Part shown: positions 25,401-35,900 of the stretch, in pieces
How the letters are laid out: the number at the start of each line of letters is the position of its first letter
Numbering within the stretch: the first letter of the stretch is position 1
Assembly: GCA_963693305.1 (NCBI GenBank)
Contig: OY855908.1
Location: 24,764,493 to 24,828,492 of the forward strand
Source of the DNA: Meandrina meandrites
Taxonomy: Eukaryota; Cnidaria; Anthozoa; Scleractinia; Meandrinidae
Direction: 5' to 3'
Length of the DNA stretch: 64,000 nucleotides
Position numbers and translations under genes: made by a program
Notes under the pieces: generated by a model
Told to the model about the DNA's origin: nothing
The model's database searches: none
The model's input: the letters and a program-made list of their open reading frames with translations, nothing else

Positions 25401-26764
25401 CTCAGCAGTTTCAAATAAAGTTTTGTGATTTCGTGCTTGATTCTTATTCGCTGGCGCCTGACGGTTTGACAGTTGATTTGAGTTGCTGTTCATGATGGCT
25501 TTACTCCAGCGCGCGATAAAATTTGCAACATTCACCAAATTTTCATTTTAAAAGGTTATGCGATTCAAGGAAAATCCATTACCTGACTCGTGAATTCCAC
25601 GTTCAATTTCACTTGAAAAACCGATATCGCACTCATGGCGATATCGGTTTTTCGCGTGAAATTGAATGTGGAATTCACAAGTCAGGAAATGGATTTTCTT
25701 AAAGTATTGTGCATTGTTTTGCGTATTGGTGTCTGTGTCTGGGTAGACGAAATTTTGTTCATACTACGTCGACACGAGGAGCAGTTGTGTATTCTTAATT
25801 ACGCAGTTGTAACGTTTTCTGTTTTTTATTATTATTTGTTTTAATGGGAAATATATTCGTTAAAATGGTCACTAAATAAGAATAACTCTCAATTGATCCT
25901 GTGCGTTATGTAATGTTGTTATGAAATACGAGAGAGCAATAGGCAAGTTTTTTTAAATTCTAATTCGACTTCGGGGCTTAGGGAAGTTAAACAAATTAAA
26001 TTAAAAAATTATTTCTCCCTCACCTCTCAGTGTGAATTCTTTATCATTATTTTCTCTAGCTTCGGGGCCAAGTAGGAACTTTTATGGTTAAAAAAAGTTG
26101 CGTTTTCCGCAGATAACAGCCGATTACAATAATTAATTAATTTTCATATGCTTTTTAGCTTACAGACCCAATGGTAAAAAAGAGGTTCTTATAGCTTAAA
26201 ACCGCGCCGTTAAAATTAAACTGCATTGTTACTCAAATCACAAATTAACTGCTTCTCGCTTAAGTTTTAGAAGGTTGATGTTTAAACAGCTTTTGGCAAA
26301 TAAACATCCCTCGTTGCGCGATTCGAAGTCCCGCTGACGATTTGGCCGAGTGGAAGTTTTGGTCACCGCCAAAAACCAAGGGTAGTGCAAGAACCACGCT
26401 CAGCCCATGGCCCGCGCGGTTAATAATCGGCCTGTAAGTGTTAAAAAATCGGCATGTTAGTCATTACTTTTTCTTTTTTCAGAGTGCAGAGAAGGCGCTA
26501 AAGGCCGCCCAATACGCGGAGGATGCATTCAAGACGCATGTTCACAGTCTTATACGTAACGCGTCGCGGCTTGAAGACTCGGAACTAACCAGCCTTGCGA
26601 GCCAACTGGAGCGTCGAGTGGTGGATTCAACACGCATGCGCTATCCTGACCAAGTCTGCTATCCCCAGATTCCTAATGATGTATACTCGATTGCTATGGC
26701 TCGCGAAGCCTTGCGGCTAGCTAAGACCATCCTGGAGAAAGTCCGTGGCGCAGTACGAAAGTAA
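3500..26764 (+). CDS. SACS: Sacsin-like giant co-chaperone (5' end outside window; four exons)
   Basis: The joined exons 3500-4499, 5324-5901, 6323-17448 and 26483-26764 code for about 4,327 residues in one frame; split codons match at all three introns, which have GT/AG ends. Order of domains: first sacsin repeat without its N-box (N-terminus missing), a second and a third repeat each with Hsp90-type ATPase motifs, a J domain with HPD, and a C-terminal HEPN domain ending in TAA. Vertebrate sacsin has about 4,580 residues with a ubiquitin-like domain first, so roughly 250 residues should lie upstream. In the known family, sacsin acts with Hsp70 in proteostasis and mitochondrial and cytoskeletal organisation; the role in this organism is inferred. 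I cannot tell from one window whether this is the single orthologue or one of several paralogues. An LTR element sits in the last intron in the sense direction. Confidence 0.9.
4500..5323 (+). other. Intron 1 of the visible sacsin-like gene
   Basis: GT at 4500-4501 and AG (TTTGTGACACAG) ending at 5323. Splicing joins AG from exon A to G from exon B, giving an arginine and the sacsin-like string VVYRAWPVIDGIEHTW. I see no recognisable element inside. Confidence 0.8.
5324..5901 (+). CDS. SACS: Sacsin-like exon B: linker after the first repeat
   Basis: Reads AWPVIDGIEHTWNRLL followed by an all-helical stretch typical of the region between sacsin ATPase modules, including LRRF-like and LELLPLSDGTF strings. 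The last is the recurrent sacsin motif in which a short beta unit tells what the domain needs (LPLLPLADGxF in relatives). The donor is AAAG before GTAAAC at 5902. The exon leaves one base of a split glutamate codon, completed by AA at the start of the next exon. Confidence 0.85.
5902..6322 (+). other. Intron 2 of the visible sacsin-like gene
   Basis: GTAAAC donor at 5902 and CTTTCCTGGCAG acceptor ending at 6322. It contains a short CT-rich microsatellite at about 6119-6140 and nothing else I recognise. Confidence 0.8.
6323..17448 (+). CDS. SACS: Sacsin-like giant exon (11.1 kb): repeats 2 and 3 and the J domain
   Basis: One uninterrupted 3,708-codon exon. It starts ECTQIRFLCKDDVP after the acceptor at 6321-6322, upstream of the first in-frame ATG. 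Repeat 2 has its N-box at about 8540-8590 (KELVQNTDDAGAT) and its glycine motif at about 8767-8815 (GKFGLGFNAVYNLTD). Repeat 3 has KELLQNADDAQAT at about 11670-11712 and GQYGVGFNAVYHLTD at about 11890-11935. A J domain near the end has RLFLRWHPDKN with HPD at 17047-17055, the motif that stimulates Hsp70. The exon ends at KCHQ before GTAAGA (17449), phase 0. A single giant exon is also typical of vertebrate SACS. A 69-base in-frame tandem duplication lies at 14012-14149. The N-box E, N and D residues are retained in both repeats, so ATP binding is plausible; this is inference. Confidence 0.92.
14012..14149 (+). repeat. 69-bp in-frame tandem duplication inside the sacsin giant exon
   Basis: The string GGCCTGTAGTTCAAGCTCTA begins at 14012 and again at 14081. 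The protein therefore has PVVQALRKLGLPELNS twice, 23 residues apart. The copies differ at a few bases (for example GGTCTG versus GGTTTG), so the duplication is not brand new. The junction between copies reads TTTTGTGTTTCAG, which looks like a splice acceptor although it lies in coding sequence. Confidence 0.85.
17985..18125 (+). repeat. Possible degraded SINE-like dispersed repeat
   Basis: The stretch running from GCTGGTACCCATGTATAGCC through GAGAGGCACTGTGAGAATAA to GACCCTGGTCAGCCC resembles a repeat body I recall as common in coral and other invertebrate genomes. It is degraded and I cannot place its ends. A repeat-library search would settle it. Confidence 0.3.
20668..20791 (+). repeat. 5' LTR
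   Basis: 124 bp, TGTTATGATAAG...TTACTCATAACA, with an AATAAA-like signal in GAGAATAAAAACTC. It is followed directly by TGGTACCAGGAT. Confidence 0.93.
20792..20809 (+). promoter_or_regulatory. Primer binding site of the LTR element
   Basis: TGGTACCAGGATCTCTTC follows the 5' LTR without a gap. The initial TGG is complementary to the CCA end of a tRNA; I cannot name the tRNA with confidence. Confidence 0.7.
20841..24704 (+). pseudogene. gag-pol polyprotein of the LTR element, disrupted
   Basis: One frame from ATG 20841 runs 1,035 codons to TGA at 23946-23948 and then resumes in the same frame to TAA at 24702-24704. Gag ends in two zinc knuckles (CKFCAMSHNRGNC, C-X2-C-X3-H-X4-C; then CLKCNGRNHYARCC, C-X2-C-X4-H-X4-C). 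The protease has FKLDTGAE. RT keeps the FDD region and FGRYRFKRMPFG, but the segment between KISNTLN and CVFNSPFG (near 22390) lacks the block that normally carries the first catalytic aspartate. RNase H has its acidic residues (VDASK, EKELLAI, TDHKPL, ADTLSR). Integrase has an HHCC finger and D, D and E in ASDLLEY, VADNMP and GLAEKAVH; the TGA lies inside the integrase core. It cannot make its own functional polyprotein as it stands. Confidence 0.9.
24803..24814 (+). promoter_or_regulatory. Polypurine tract of the LTR element
   Basis: TTGAGAAAGGGGAT stands directly before the 3' LTR, the expected site for plus-strand priming. Confidence 0.75.
24815..24938 (+). repeat. 3' LTR
   Basis: 124 bp, apparently identical to the 5' LTR, ending TCATAACA before the TTTAG target-site duplication. 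Confidence 0.93.
25570..25698. repeat. Near-perfect 129-bp hairpin (short MITE) in sacsin intron 3
   Basis: GAAAATCCATT at 25570 pairs with AATGGATTTTC ending at 25698; the arms include GAATTCCACGTTCAATTTCA and its complement. The central loop is about 6 bases (ACTCAT) between CCGATATCGC and GCGATATCGG. It lies about 780 bases before the last exon. Confidence 0.85.
26483..26764 (+). CDS. SACS: Sacsin-like last exon: HEPN domain
   Basis: 93 codons plus TAA, beginning SAEKALKAAQYAEDA directly after CTTTTTTCAG. It is helical, about the usual HEPN length, and ends AKTILEKVRGAVRK. In the known family this domain dimerises and binds nucleotides. The RX4-6H catalytic motif of RNase-type HEPN domains is not visible: the RYPDQVCYPQIP region has no histidine at the right spacing. 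So a nuclease role is unlikely; this contrasts with the HEPN of the gene at 32929-36804. Confidence 0.85.
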   Translation, partial: SAEKALKAAQYAEDAFKTHVHSLIRNASRLEDSELTSLASQLERRVVDSTRMRYPDQVCYPQIPNDVYSIAMAREALRLAKTILEKVRGAVRK

Positions 26765-29477
26765 AAACATTGTTGCCACAAAGAGCTGAGAAGAGTCTGG
26801 TAAACATTTCGGTGCAAAGTAATTTTCGGTCGGATTGGAATGATTATGCACTAAGATATCGATTGAAATGGGCCAATTCCAAGTTGCCTTAAGCTTCTGT
26901 TTCAAAACGAATCCTCGTGCAATACTTTTCAATGAACGTAAGTGAGATCTGCATAAAGATGAACGTGCAGGTGAACCGCATTTTCATATTTTCATCATGT
27001 CTGACACAGAGGCAATACGCAACTCGCAAATGGCCTACTTTTGTTTTAAATTGAAACGCTTCCCTTAAAATGGAAACGTAGGAACGTGCTTGAGTTCTAA
27101 CAAAGAAATAGAAACGTTACAGTTACCCACAATCGAGATTAACAAATGACACGTTGCGTCGGAGAAGAAAGAATGCATGGGATGACAAGTGTTTACAGCA
27201 ACAAGAATGGTGGGCTGCACGTTGTGCTTGTAGAGTGATAGCTGTGAAACACTTTCTTCAGTGGAGGCTGGTGAATAATACAGATATAAGTACCTTTGGT
27301 TTTATAATAAGTGAATAAGTGATTAATTAGTTTTCTAATAGCAAACGGCAAATAGAAAGCTCTAGAAGTTAGTAAGAGCTCCAAGACGTGGTCTTCTTTT
27401 CGCTTGTGTTTTATCGTAATTATGCGAAGATATGTTCCTGAGGTCTTGATCACAACTCGGGTAGAATCAGAAGTTTACTGTTAGATTACAATAGTCAAAA
27501 CGTTCAGTTTCTTGTAACGTTATCAGCAATTGTGTCTCACGAGACACGGTGTTAACCTTTTGTGATAAGAATTATCGACATCATTTCATGTCTTTTAAAT
27601 TCTAAAAAGATCTTAGTAGACTAGGGTATAATTGTAACCAAACTGTTTTCAAATTGTGCACTATTAAAAGAGTTAAAACAAAGAAGCTCAAAACTTGTAA
27701 ACCGATCAATAGCCAATCACTGCCCTGGCGAAGGTATGGGTGGCAAGATTAAGCCTTGACAGAATTTTCGCATAGGTGAAGGTGGGTGGGTAAAAAATTG
27801 GATGTAATCTTCGACCGCTAAACTTGACGAAAACAGGCAGGAAACCTAATGTATTGCTTATGTAGACAAACGAAGAGCCAGTGGATACTTGATAGTTGTA
27901 AGGCTGGTTTCGCTGGGGCGATGGAGGCATGAAGCCTTAATTGCGCGCAGGATAATTTCGTGGACACCATCAAAAGAATAATAATATCTTGCGAAACAGC
28001 AAAGTAAGCTGTCGTGGTAAGTGGGTAACTCTGGATCGTTTAACGATTGGACTAAGAGATAAACATTAAAGTAGAAGAAAGCGCTTAGTGATCCGGAGAG
28101 CTCGCCACTACAAGCTATACTGCGAAGGTTGTAAGATCAGTTGCCACTTAATCATTTCACAACATAATTCTCGCAATGGATGCGCTCTTGTAGTGTTCGC
28201 ACATAGTCCTAAAATAACGATAACTGAGAATTATGGATGTTTCATAATGTTATTCACTAATCCACACGTACAGTAATCTGTACAAAAGTTTTTAAGTCAC
28301 GCCACGCTCAATAAACCGCGTGTTTTATCAACTTATTAACTAAATTAATAAACCGTCAGTTCAGTAACCAGTAAGGAGGAAAAACATATTACTTTGCAGG
28401 AGCAAGAAAACGAAAAAAAAAAAAACAGCCAGTGAGATTACGCTTTGTCAAAGGGTACACCTAATGCCATCTTAAGATGCTGCCGATTTGGCTAAGCACG
28501 AAGACATCGTTTTCGGAAGCCTCCTGTGACCGCGGAATGATAAAGGAACTCCACAGAGACATTCGTCTCGCTCGTACTAAGCTCTGTAGTTCGGTACATG
28601 CTAATGACCGCGACCCGTGTCAGGGGCTATTTGTCATTCTACTTAATCAACCTTCATGTTCGCCCCTTTCACGTTTTAAAAGTGTTTCGTCTAATAATTA
28701 GTTCGTCGGGATCTCGTCCCATTACTCTAGATGATACCATTTTCATCTTAAGTCACATTCAATGGGTGTTCTTTTATAGTGGTTTTCGTAAGTATATAAA
28801 CCAAAGAAGGAACTGGACACACTCACCGTTGCCACAGAAAGACGGTGCATTTCGCTTCTGGCATGGACACCCGTTAATACGGGCAACGGGCACTTTTTTG
28901 TCGGCCAACTTTTTGAAAAAGGCAAATGCTGGATTATTTCGCTCAAAGGTCAACTGTTAACAAATCTAACCAGAAATGACTTACGCAACACGTGCCTTAG
29001 TAGCGATATGTCTCATAGATTTAAGCATTGTAAGCAATAACTACTTCATGTTCTTATAGCGAATAATACGTATTCTAAATGACAAGTTAAAGACATTTAC
29101 CTTACTTCTGCTTGTGTTCTGACTGTTTTTTATGATTAAAATGCGCACCTCTTTAGTTGTTTCCCTGACCCAGCGGCTTAATTGTGATCAACTTGTTAAT
29201 AACATCGCATTCTATGGTCTCCTTGGTTCCCCTATTAATCGTATCTGTAACAAAATTCTCGATTTTGATTGGTTCTGCGCGCGCCCATTTGTCGCGTTAT
29301 TGGCGCGCAATCACGTGGGTGTCCAATTACAGGTATCCAATATTTGTTAAACCAACTGAACATATATTTGACTTTTTTTCAAGTAAAAGAGAGTCTGAAA
29401 GACTTCCTAACCTGGAATTTTGTTATTAATACGATTAATTAGTAATTAGACCTCATTGTCGCACAATGCCCGATTCC
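26765..29477. other. Intergenic, no gene recognised
   Basis: This is the 3' flank of the sacsin-like gene. Short ORFs occur (for example 28477-28701 and 28598-28960), but none resembles a known protein. I did not find a clear AATAAA signal close to the stop codon. Confidence 0.5.
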
Positions 29478-29634
29478 CTCTATGAGACACGCCTGCAGGG
29501 AATCATGGTAGTTGTATTCAGCATTGCCAAGTCTTCGATATGTTTTGTCGAATACATCTCCCATGATTCCTTGCAGGCGCGTCTCATAGAGAGAGCTGGC
29601 CATGCAGGGAGTAATCGTGCTCAATTACTCCCTG
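29478..29634. repeat. Two adjacent hairpins
   Basis: Arms CTCTATGAGACACGCCTGCA (from 29478) and TGCAGGCGCGTCTCATAGAG (to 29591) form a hairpin with about 40-base arms. Directly after it, CAGGGAGTAAT and ATTACTCCCTG (29605-29634) form a second, perfect 11-bp stem. Together they look like a MITE relic. Confidence 0.7.
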
Positions 29635-29942
29635 AATTGTACTCCACTCCGTCCAATTACTATTACTAATCAGGCGTGACTGCCTTTTCTTTGTTGCGTC
29701 ACAAGAAAGCGGTTTCTCCCATTTAATAATTCATGCTAAGAATTCATAGCGCTGCCATGTTTAACTGTGAAGTAGGTTGATCATTCCCCCGTATACCGTA
29801 CTAAAGAACAAAAAGAACAGTTGATTATTCTCAGCGGACCTTCGGGTCGATATCACGATGTGTGGTCTAAACAAGACAGTATTAACGTATTTTCTTGTGC
29901 TGAACAAGGCTTCCCTTAGCAAGGGTCAAGAAGAATTGAATA

Positions 29943-30317
29943 CAGTAAAAACCGGCATATAAGAACCTAAAATTTAAGAACCTGTTGGGCTAAAATTTCC
30001 ATTTATACCGCCTTTGTATAAGAAGCTGTTTAACCTTTAAATTTAAAACAGGGTCTTATTTCATAAAATAAAACAAACTCCACTGGGCAAAAAAAAAAAA
30101 TAGGGAAATTCCAAATCCCCTCATTTCAGTATAATTTTATGTGATACTATACACAACTGTGACTGCACAGATACAGCGGTTTCCTCTTTTCAGCGAGTAA
30201 TGTACCAATTATTTTCCTGTTTATAAAGAACATAAATAGCCTAAAATCTCAGTAAACACCATTTATATAAGAACCTGTTTAAGCAAAATGCAGGTTCTTA
30301 TATGCGGATTTTTACTG
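29943..30317. mobile_element. MITE with TA target sites (Tc1/mariner-like termini)
   Basis: CAGTAAAAACCGGCATATAA at the left is the inverted repeat of the right end (TTATATGCGGATTTTTACTG), and both are flanked by TA (29941-29942 and 30318-30319). The TIRs are about 30 bp. The motif ATAAGAACCTGTT recurs inside. At about 375 bp it has no ORF. The TA duplication and CAGT start suggest a Tc1/mariner-type parent (inference). Confidence 0.8.
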
Positions 30318-30319
30318 TA

Positions 30320-32474
30320 TTTGAATAGTTCCTGTAAGCTGCCTAAGCTCGGCTTTCAAGAATTGTAATAAGACTTCAAATTTTCTAGTACTGAAGTGTA
30401 GACTCAAATCCAAGAGACACCATGCATGGTGATGCCCATTTATTCTGTTTATTTAGAACTTCTACTTGATTTTCGCAATTTTAAAGTTGCTAAAGTGTTA
30501 CTGTGAAACGTACTCAGACAACCTTGAAGAGAATACTATTATGTCGAGGTTTTTTCAATTTGGCGTAGCTTCTTAAAACCTATTTCAAAAAAGTGATCCG
30601 CCAACCGTTCAAAAATTGCACCAAACTACTTCTTATTTTGGATTTTAAAGTTTAGGTCGCGGGGGAAACCTAGCCATCAATAAATTCATAAAGCGAGATT
30701 CTCCTCGTCCCAGATCTTTTAAAACGCTTATATCTTTACCCATCCTACTCTTTAACCCTCTTTTTCTTCGTTTTCTTGAATCATTTCTCGCTGTTCTTCA
30801 GAACTTAACAAGATATGCTCATGCCTTTGCCATTCCGAACAAGTTACTAAAACACACACAAAAATACACTTTAAAGAGTAGAATCCATGTATCTTCGTCC
30901 GATCAGATTTAAAAGTTAGTTATCTGAAGTTTAATCGTTAACACGCATCTAAAAGAAATACTTGAATTTTTAAAATGGACAGGCATTATCAGTAGGGTGT
31001 TTGAGTCTAATGCGCATGCGCATTACACTCTATGTAGTGGAAAAAAGCTGTTAGCAATCCCAAGGGAATGGTTTGGGATCGATAATCGTTCGGTGTAATT
31101 GTGCTTAACAATAGCCTGCCTCATTGCGGAAATGGTGCGGTGATCGTAATCCAATCAGGAAGCAAGGATGTTGTCAACGAAGCAACGGTCGAACGGAGCT
31201 CGAGGACGACACGTACTTGTAAAAGAAATTGTCATGTATGTAATTGGAATAAATTTTTTACAATGCACAATAATATGAATCCTCGTTTTCAAGTGTGAAG
31301 CCTCTGAATATGTTCCCCTTCCAGCTGCATGTTTTTTTATAATCTCTGGGAAACGCAACGTGAAATCGACATCTTTTGATGAAAAAAATCCGGAAGTGAC
31401 ACTTGTGTTCATAAACAAAAAATAACTTTGAAAAAATGGACAATTAAATAAGATTGTAGTCAGCAATTGATTGTTCAATTCAACTGAAGCAGGATTTCAT
31501 TCACATAATGCAACTTTCTTTAAAAAGAGTTTTGTTTTCACCATTCAAGATTCAATCTAGAGCTTGAAAACAAGACAGTGTAATCAAATTACATTTTGCG
31601 CGAAATTTGCATAAATATTGAAACTTGCCAAAAAGTAGTTAAGACAGAATGAAAACTAACTTTAATAGTTATTGAATTCTGATCTGATTGTTATTTCCAT
31701 GTATTGACTATTTGAAAGCTGTTCTTAGTCATGAAAACAAAACTCTTTCATTCAACTGCTTGCAGTGTTTAATAGACGTGAAAATATTTCGCTTAATTAA
31801 ATTACATTCTGCACGCAATGTTCTCTTTGCTCTCCTGTGTCGAAACGTTTAAGGAAATTGAAATCTTTGTTGAGCAGTATTGCATAAATTGCAAAGGAAT
31901 TGAAAAAAAAAAAATATTTTGGCTATTTTGATGGGATTTAGGATATTTAGAATACTGAATAAGCGGCTGTATCTTGTCTATCTATGGGGCGGACCATTAT
32001 TTTTTTGGAAGCTGGGGGATGAAAATTTTTCCAAGACAAACATTTTTTTTTTCTGTATCGTTGTCTGTGAAAACATTTTTTTCAATGCCTGCAAAAAATT
32101 TAGTTGGGCTTTTTTTGCTTTTGCAAACAAATTTTTCAGGATCCCCCCCCCCCCCCCCTCCCCCCTCTAAATCTGTACGATCTTCCTATGGTCTACAACG
32201 CACTAATCTTTTAACATGAATCGATGAACTCAAACCCTAAGTAACATGTTTTTCCTATTTCAAATATAACATTTCGTCAACTTTCTAAATATATATACTT
32301 AAGAGAACAAATATTATCGACTTCTTCTGAACCACTCTTACTACCAAACCTCTACTACACCTCTTGCTCTATGCCGTAAATACCGAAACCACTTCAACAT
32401 ATTTCAACCGCACTAACAATCCATGACGCATTAGACTCGTACCCACTGGGTACTATTTTTTTAAAAAGTTTTCG
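30320..32474. other. Intergenic, no gene recognised
   Basis: AT-rich; no ORF with recognisable content. It contains a GC palindrome TGCGCATGCGCA (31011-31022), A-runs near 31905, T-runs near 32040 and a C-run at 32143-32158. Confidence 0.5.
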
Positions 32475-32878
32475 CGATAAAAACTAACGATAAAATTGCA
32501 CGACGTTTCGACCGCTTTTGAGTATAAAAAATAGCATAGTTATATATATAGTGACAAAGAAGTAAAAATATAAAAGAAATATGTATGAAGGAGAAAAACG
32601 TAAAAATATTAAAAAAAAATTAAATTTTAGGTGTTAAAGACAATAAAATCATGCAAAACTATTTTTTTTTATTATCTTTAACACCTAATGTTTAAATTCT
32701 TTTTTACATATTTTTTAAAATATGTAAAACATTTTTCTACTTCATACATATTTCTTACATATTTTAACTTCTTTGTCACTATATATATAACTATGCTATT
32801 TTTCATTCTCAATATTTAACTTGATAATGACCGAAGAGTGGTCGAAACATTGTGCACTTTTATCGTTAGTTTTTATCG
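32475..32878. mobile_element. MITE with long inverted repeats next to the 3' end of the NLR-like gene
   Basis: CGATAAAAACTAACGATAAA (32475) is matched by TTTATCGTTAGTTTTTATCG (ending about 32878). The arms continue inwards with GACAAAGAAGT / ACTTCTTTGTC and AGGTGTTAAAGA / TCTTTAACACCT, around a centre near 32655. It lies only about 50 bp beyond the stop codon of the 32929-36804 gene, so the gene's 3' UTR probably runs into it. Confidence 0.8.
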
Positions 32879-32928
32879 GGACGGACATTAACGCCCTTAT
32901 TGCAATAAAAGTAAACAATTTAAACCTT

Positions 32929-35900
32929 TCAAAGTATTATACAACAATGTTTCCTTCTAACAGGGCGCTGCGGTTTTGAGGTATTCTCTGTGACCGATTG
33001 TTGCAGCTCAACTGACTCATGCTGAACAATACCCATGTTGTCCAAAGCAACATGCTCAGGACCGATTTTTTTCTGTTGAATGATAAGCGCTTGATGGCGA
33101 TACTCTTTGGCTTGCTCAAAGTCACCTAACGTTTCGTAAACAGAACCCAAGCAAGTGTAAGAGGTGGCAACATCAACATGCTCAGGCCCAAGCTTCTTGA
33201 GGCGGATGTTTAGAGCACAAAGATGATACTCCTTGGCTTGCTCAAAGTCGGCTATGGCCTGGTGAGTACAACCCAAGTTACTGTAAGTGATTGCAACATC
33301 AACATGCTCAGATCCCAGCTTCTCCAGGCGGATGTTAAGAGCACGATGATGATACTCCTTGGCCTGCTCAAGGTCGTTTAAAACCTCGTAAAAAGAACCC
33401 AAGTGGCTGTAAGAGCTGGCAACATCAACATGCTCAGGTCCGAGTTTTTTCAGGCTAATTTTTAAAGCACGATGATGATACTCCTTGGCCTGCTCGAAGT
33501 CGCCTAGGGCCTGATGAATAGAACCCAAGTTACCATAAGTCATTGCAACATCAACATGCTCAGGTCCCAGCTTCTCCAGCCGGATGTTAAGAGCACGATG
33601 ATGATACTCCTTGGCCTGCTCAAAGTCGCCCATGTCCTGCTGAACGGAACCCAAGTTACTGTAAACAGTTGCAACATCAACATGCTCAGGTCCAAGCTTC
33701 TTCAGGTAGATGTTTAGAGCACGATGATGATACTCCTTGGCTTGCCCAAAGTTGCCTAGCGCCTGGTGAACAGAACCCAAGTTACTGTAAACAGTTGCAA
33801 CATCAACATGCTCAGGTCCAAGCTTCTTCAGGTAGATGTTTAGAGCACGATGATGATACTCCTTGGCTTGCCCAAAGTTGCCTAGCGCCTGGTGAACAGA
33901 ACCCAAGTTACTGTAAACAGTTGCAACATCAACATGCTCAGGTCCCAGCTTCTGTAAGCAGATGTTTAGAGCACAGTGATGATACTCCTTGGCTTGTTCA
34001 AAGTTGCCTAGAACCTGTTCAATACAACCCAAGTTACAGTAAGTAGTTGCAACATCAGGATGTTCTGGCCCGAGCCTTTTCAGGCTAATATTTAGATCAA
34101 GATGATGATACTGCCTGGCCTGCTCAAAGTCGCCTAAAAGCTTGAAAAGGGAACCCAAGCGACTGTAAGAAGTCGCAACATCAGGATGCTCAGGTCCCAG
34201 CTTTTTCAGGCTAATAGTTAGATCGCGATGATAATACTCCTTGGCCTGCTCAACGTCGCCTAACGTCTCGTAGAGAGAACCCAAACTGCTGTAAATAGTT
34301 GCAACATCAACATGCTCAGGTCCGAGCTCCGTCAGGCGAATGTTTAACGCATGATGGTAATAATGCTTGGCCTGCTCAAAGAGGCCCAAAGCTTCGTAAA
34401 CAGAACCCAAGTTACTGTAAGTAGTTGCGACATCAGAGTGCTCAGGTCCCAGCGTTTTCAGGCTAATACTTAAATCGCGATGATGATATTCCAAGGCCTG
34501 CTCAAATTCCCCTAACTCCTCGCAAACAGAGCCCAGGTTACTGCAAGTAGTTGCAACTTGAATATCCTCAGGTCCAAACAGTCTCTGATAAATGTCTAAA
34601 ACATGATTATAACACTGCTTGGCCTGGTAAAATTCACCTTCGGCCTGTAGAACAGAACCCAAGTGATTGTAAGCATTTACAGTAGAAACAAGCCCATGTA
34701 CGTCTTTTTTCAGAAAACATGATATCGAATATTCATAATATCGTTTAGCCGAGTGAAAGTCGCAATGATTCTGACATGTTTGGCCAAGCTTTAACATTCC
34801 AGTCTTGAAGATTTGAGAGATGTTTTCCCTGGGAACAAGATTTTCAATATTTACGTTGAGGGCTTGTAAGTGTGGTGCAATAATTTTGCTTTGTAATACA
34901 GTATCTACATCTTGCCAATTCTCTGATAGTGTATCGTCTATGAACTTGTTGAACGCTGTGACAGCACCATTTATGGATTCGTATTGCCGATTCTCCGGAT
35001 ACTCCTTCATTGCAGTCTGAATAACATCGCGCACAACCTGATGCACGCTAATGTAGACGCTACTATCCTCTTCTTCAAGTATAATCAGGGAACATCTTTC
35101 GATCCTCATGATAATCATCTCTTTTTGAATTTCATCATCTACGTTCAGAATGTAATCGATCACAATATCACGATTTAATGGTTGTGGTGCACAAAGGGAA
35201 AGGAAACTGAACGTGTGCTCTATGACTTTGTCGGATGTCATCATTTCTTTAACAGCTAGTGTTGTTGCTGCTGTCATAGATTTTGAATAGCTTGGATTCG
35301 TCTCAGCAAGGATGGTTTCAGTAGTTACACGCTGGCCACTATCTACTTTGTCCAGGAAGTCGTGCCAGCCAAAGTTGCTCTGCCGAAGTTGTTTAACATA
35401 GGTGGCGGCGCTTGCTAAGGCAAGAGGTTGGTAGTCCAATGCTTTTGCAACCACCTTTGCCGTATCGCTGTCATCGATACCTGAAATAACGGCTAATAAA
35501 GAAATGGCATCGCTCGGCTCCATACCTTTTTTCACTGAGACATGTTGAATGAAAGAGCTTGTTAAAGGGATACGCTCACTATCTTGTGTTGTGATTAGCA
35601 ACTGACCTCTAGCCCACTGCTCGTTTCCATGTTCTGGCAAATAAGGATGTATGTTAGTTACGCTTTTGACATTGTCAGCTACCAGTAGCCACTCTGCGTA
35701 GGAATCAAGTTTTGAGGTTACGAGCGTTTTTAGATGGGCAATTTGCTCGTCTTTCTTCAAATCCTTAGACTGAAGGATTTTTGTGACTGCATACTCTGGA
35801 CACTTTAATTGCCGAGCGAAAGAAAAATACGATTCAAGTAATGTATCTAGGCTTTCGGCATTTAAAGTCATCACGAACACAGAAGCGCGGGGATCTCTTT

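Larger units (their letters stand above)
17449..26482 (+). other. Intron 3 of the sacsin-like gene, 9 kb, filled with nested transposons
   Basis: GTAAGA donor at 17449 and TTTTTCTTTTTTCAG acceptor ending at 26482; the join gives FKCHQ-SAEKALKAA, which matches the J-to-HEPN linker of sacsin. It contains a possible SINE-like relic (about 17985-18125), a TIR element (19810-25361) with an LTR retrotransposon inside it, and a near-perfect hairpin (25570-25698). The rest (17449-17984, 18126-19809, 25699-26482) shows no gene. Confidence 0.85.

Noticed and set aside
31011..31022. TGCGCATGCGCA, an NRF1-like promoter site
   Set aside because: It matches the vertebrate consensus but no gene start lies near it, and short GC palindromes occur by chance.
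32143..32166. C-run as a functional G-quadruplex site
   Set aside because: A single uninterrupted homopolymer in intergenic DNA; polymerase slippage explains it.
33514..34046. Plus-strand ORFs with repeated QHQHAQVQASSGRC-like peptides
   Set aside because: They are antisense to the TPR array and repeat only because the TPR coding sequence repeats.
33124..34640. Regular 126-bp repeats that could suggest a CRISPR-like or satellite array
   Set aside because: The frame is open throughout on the minus strand and each unit is a TPR; there are no spacers.
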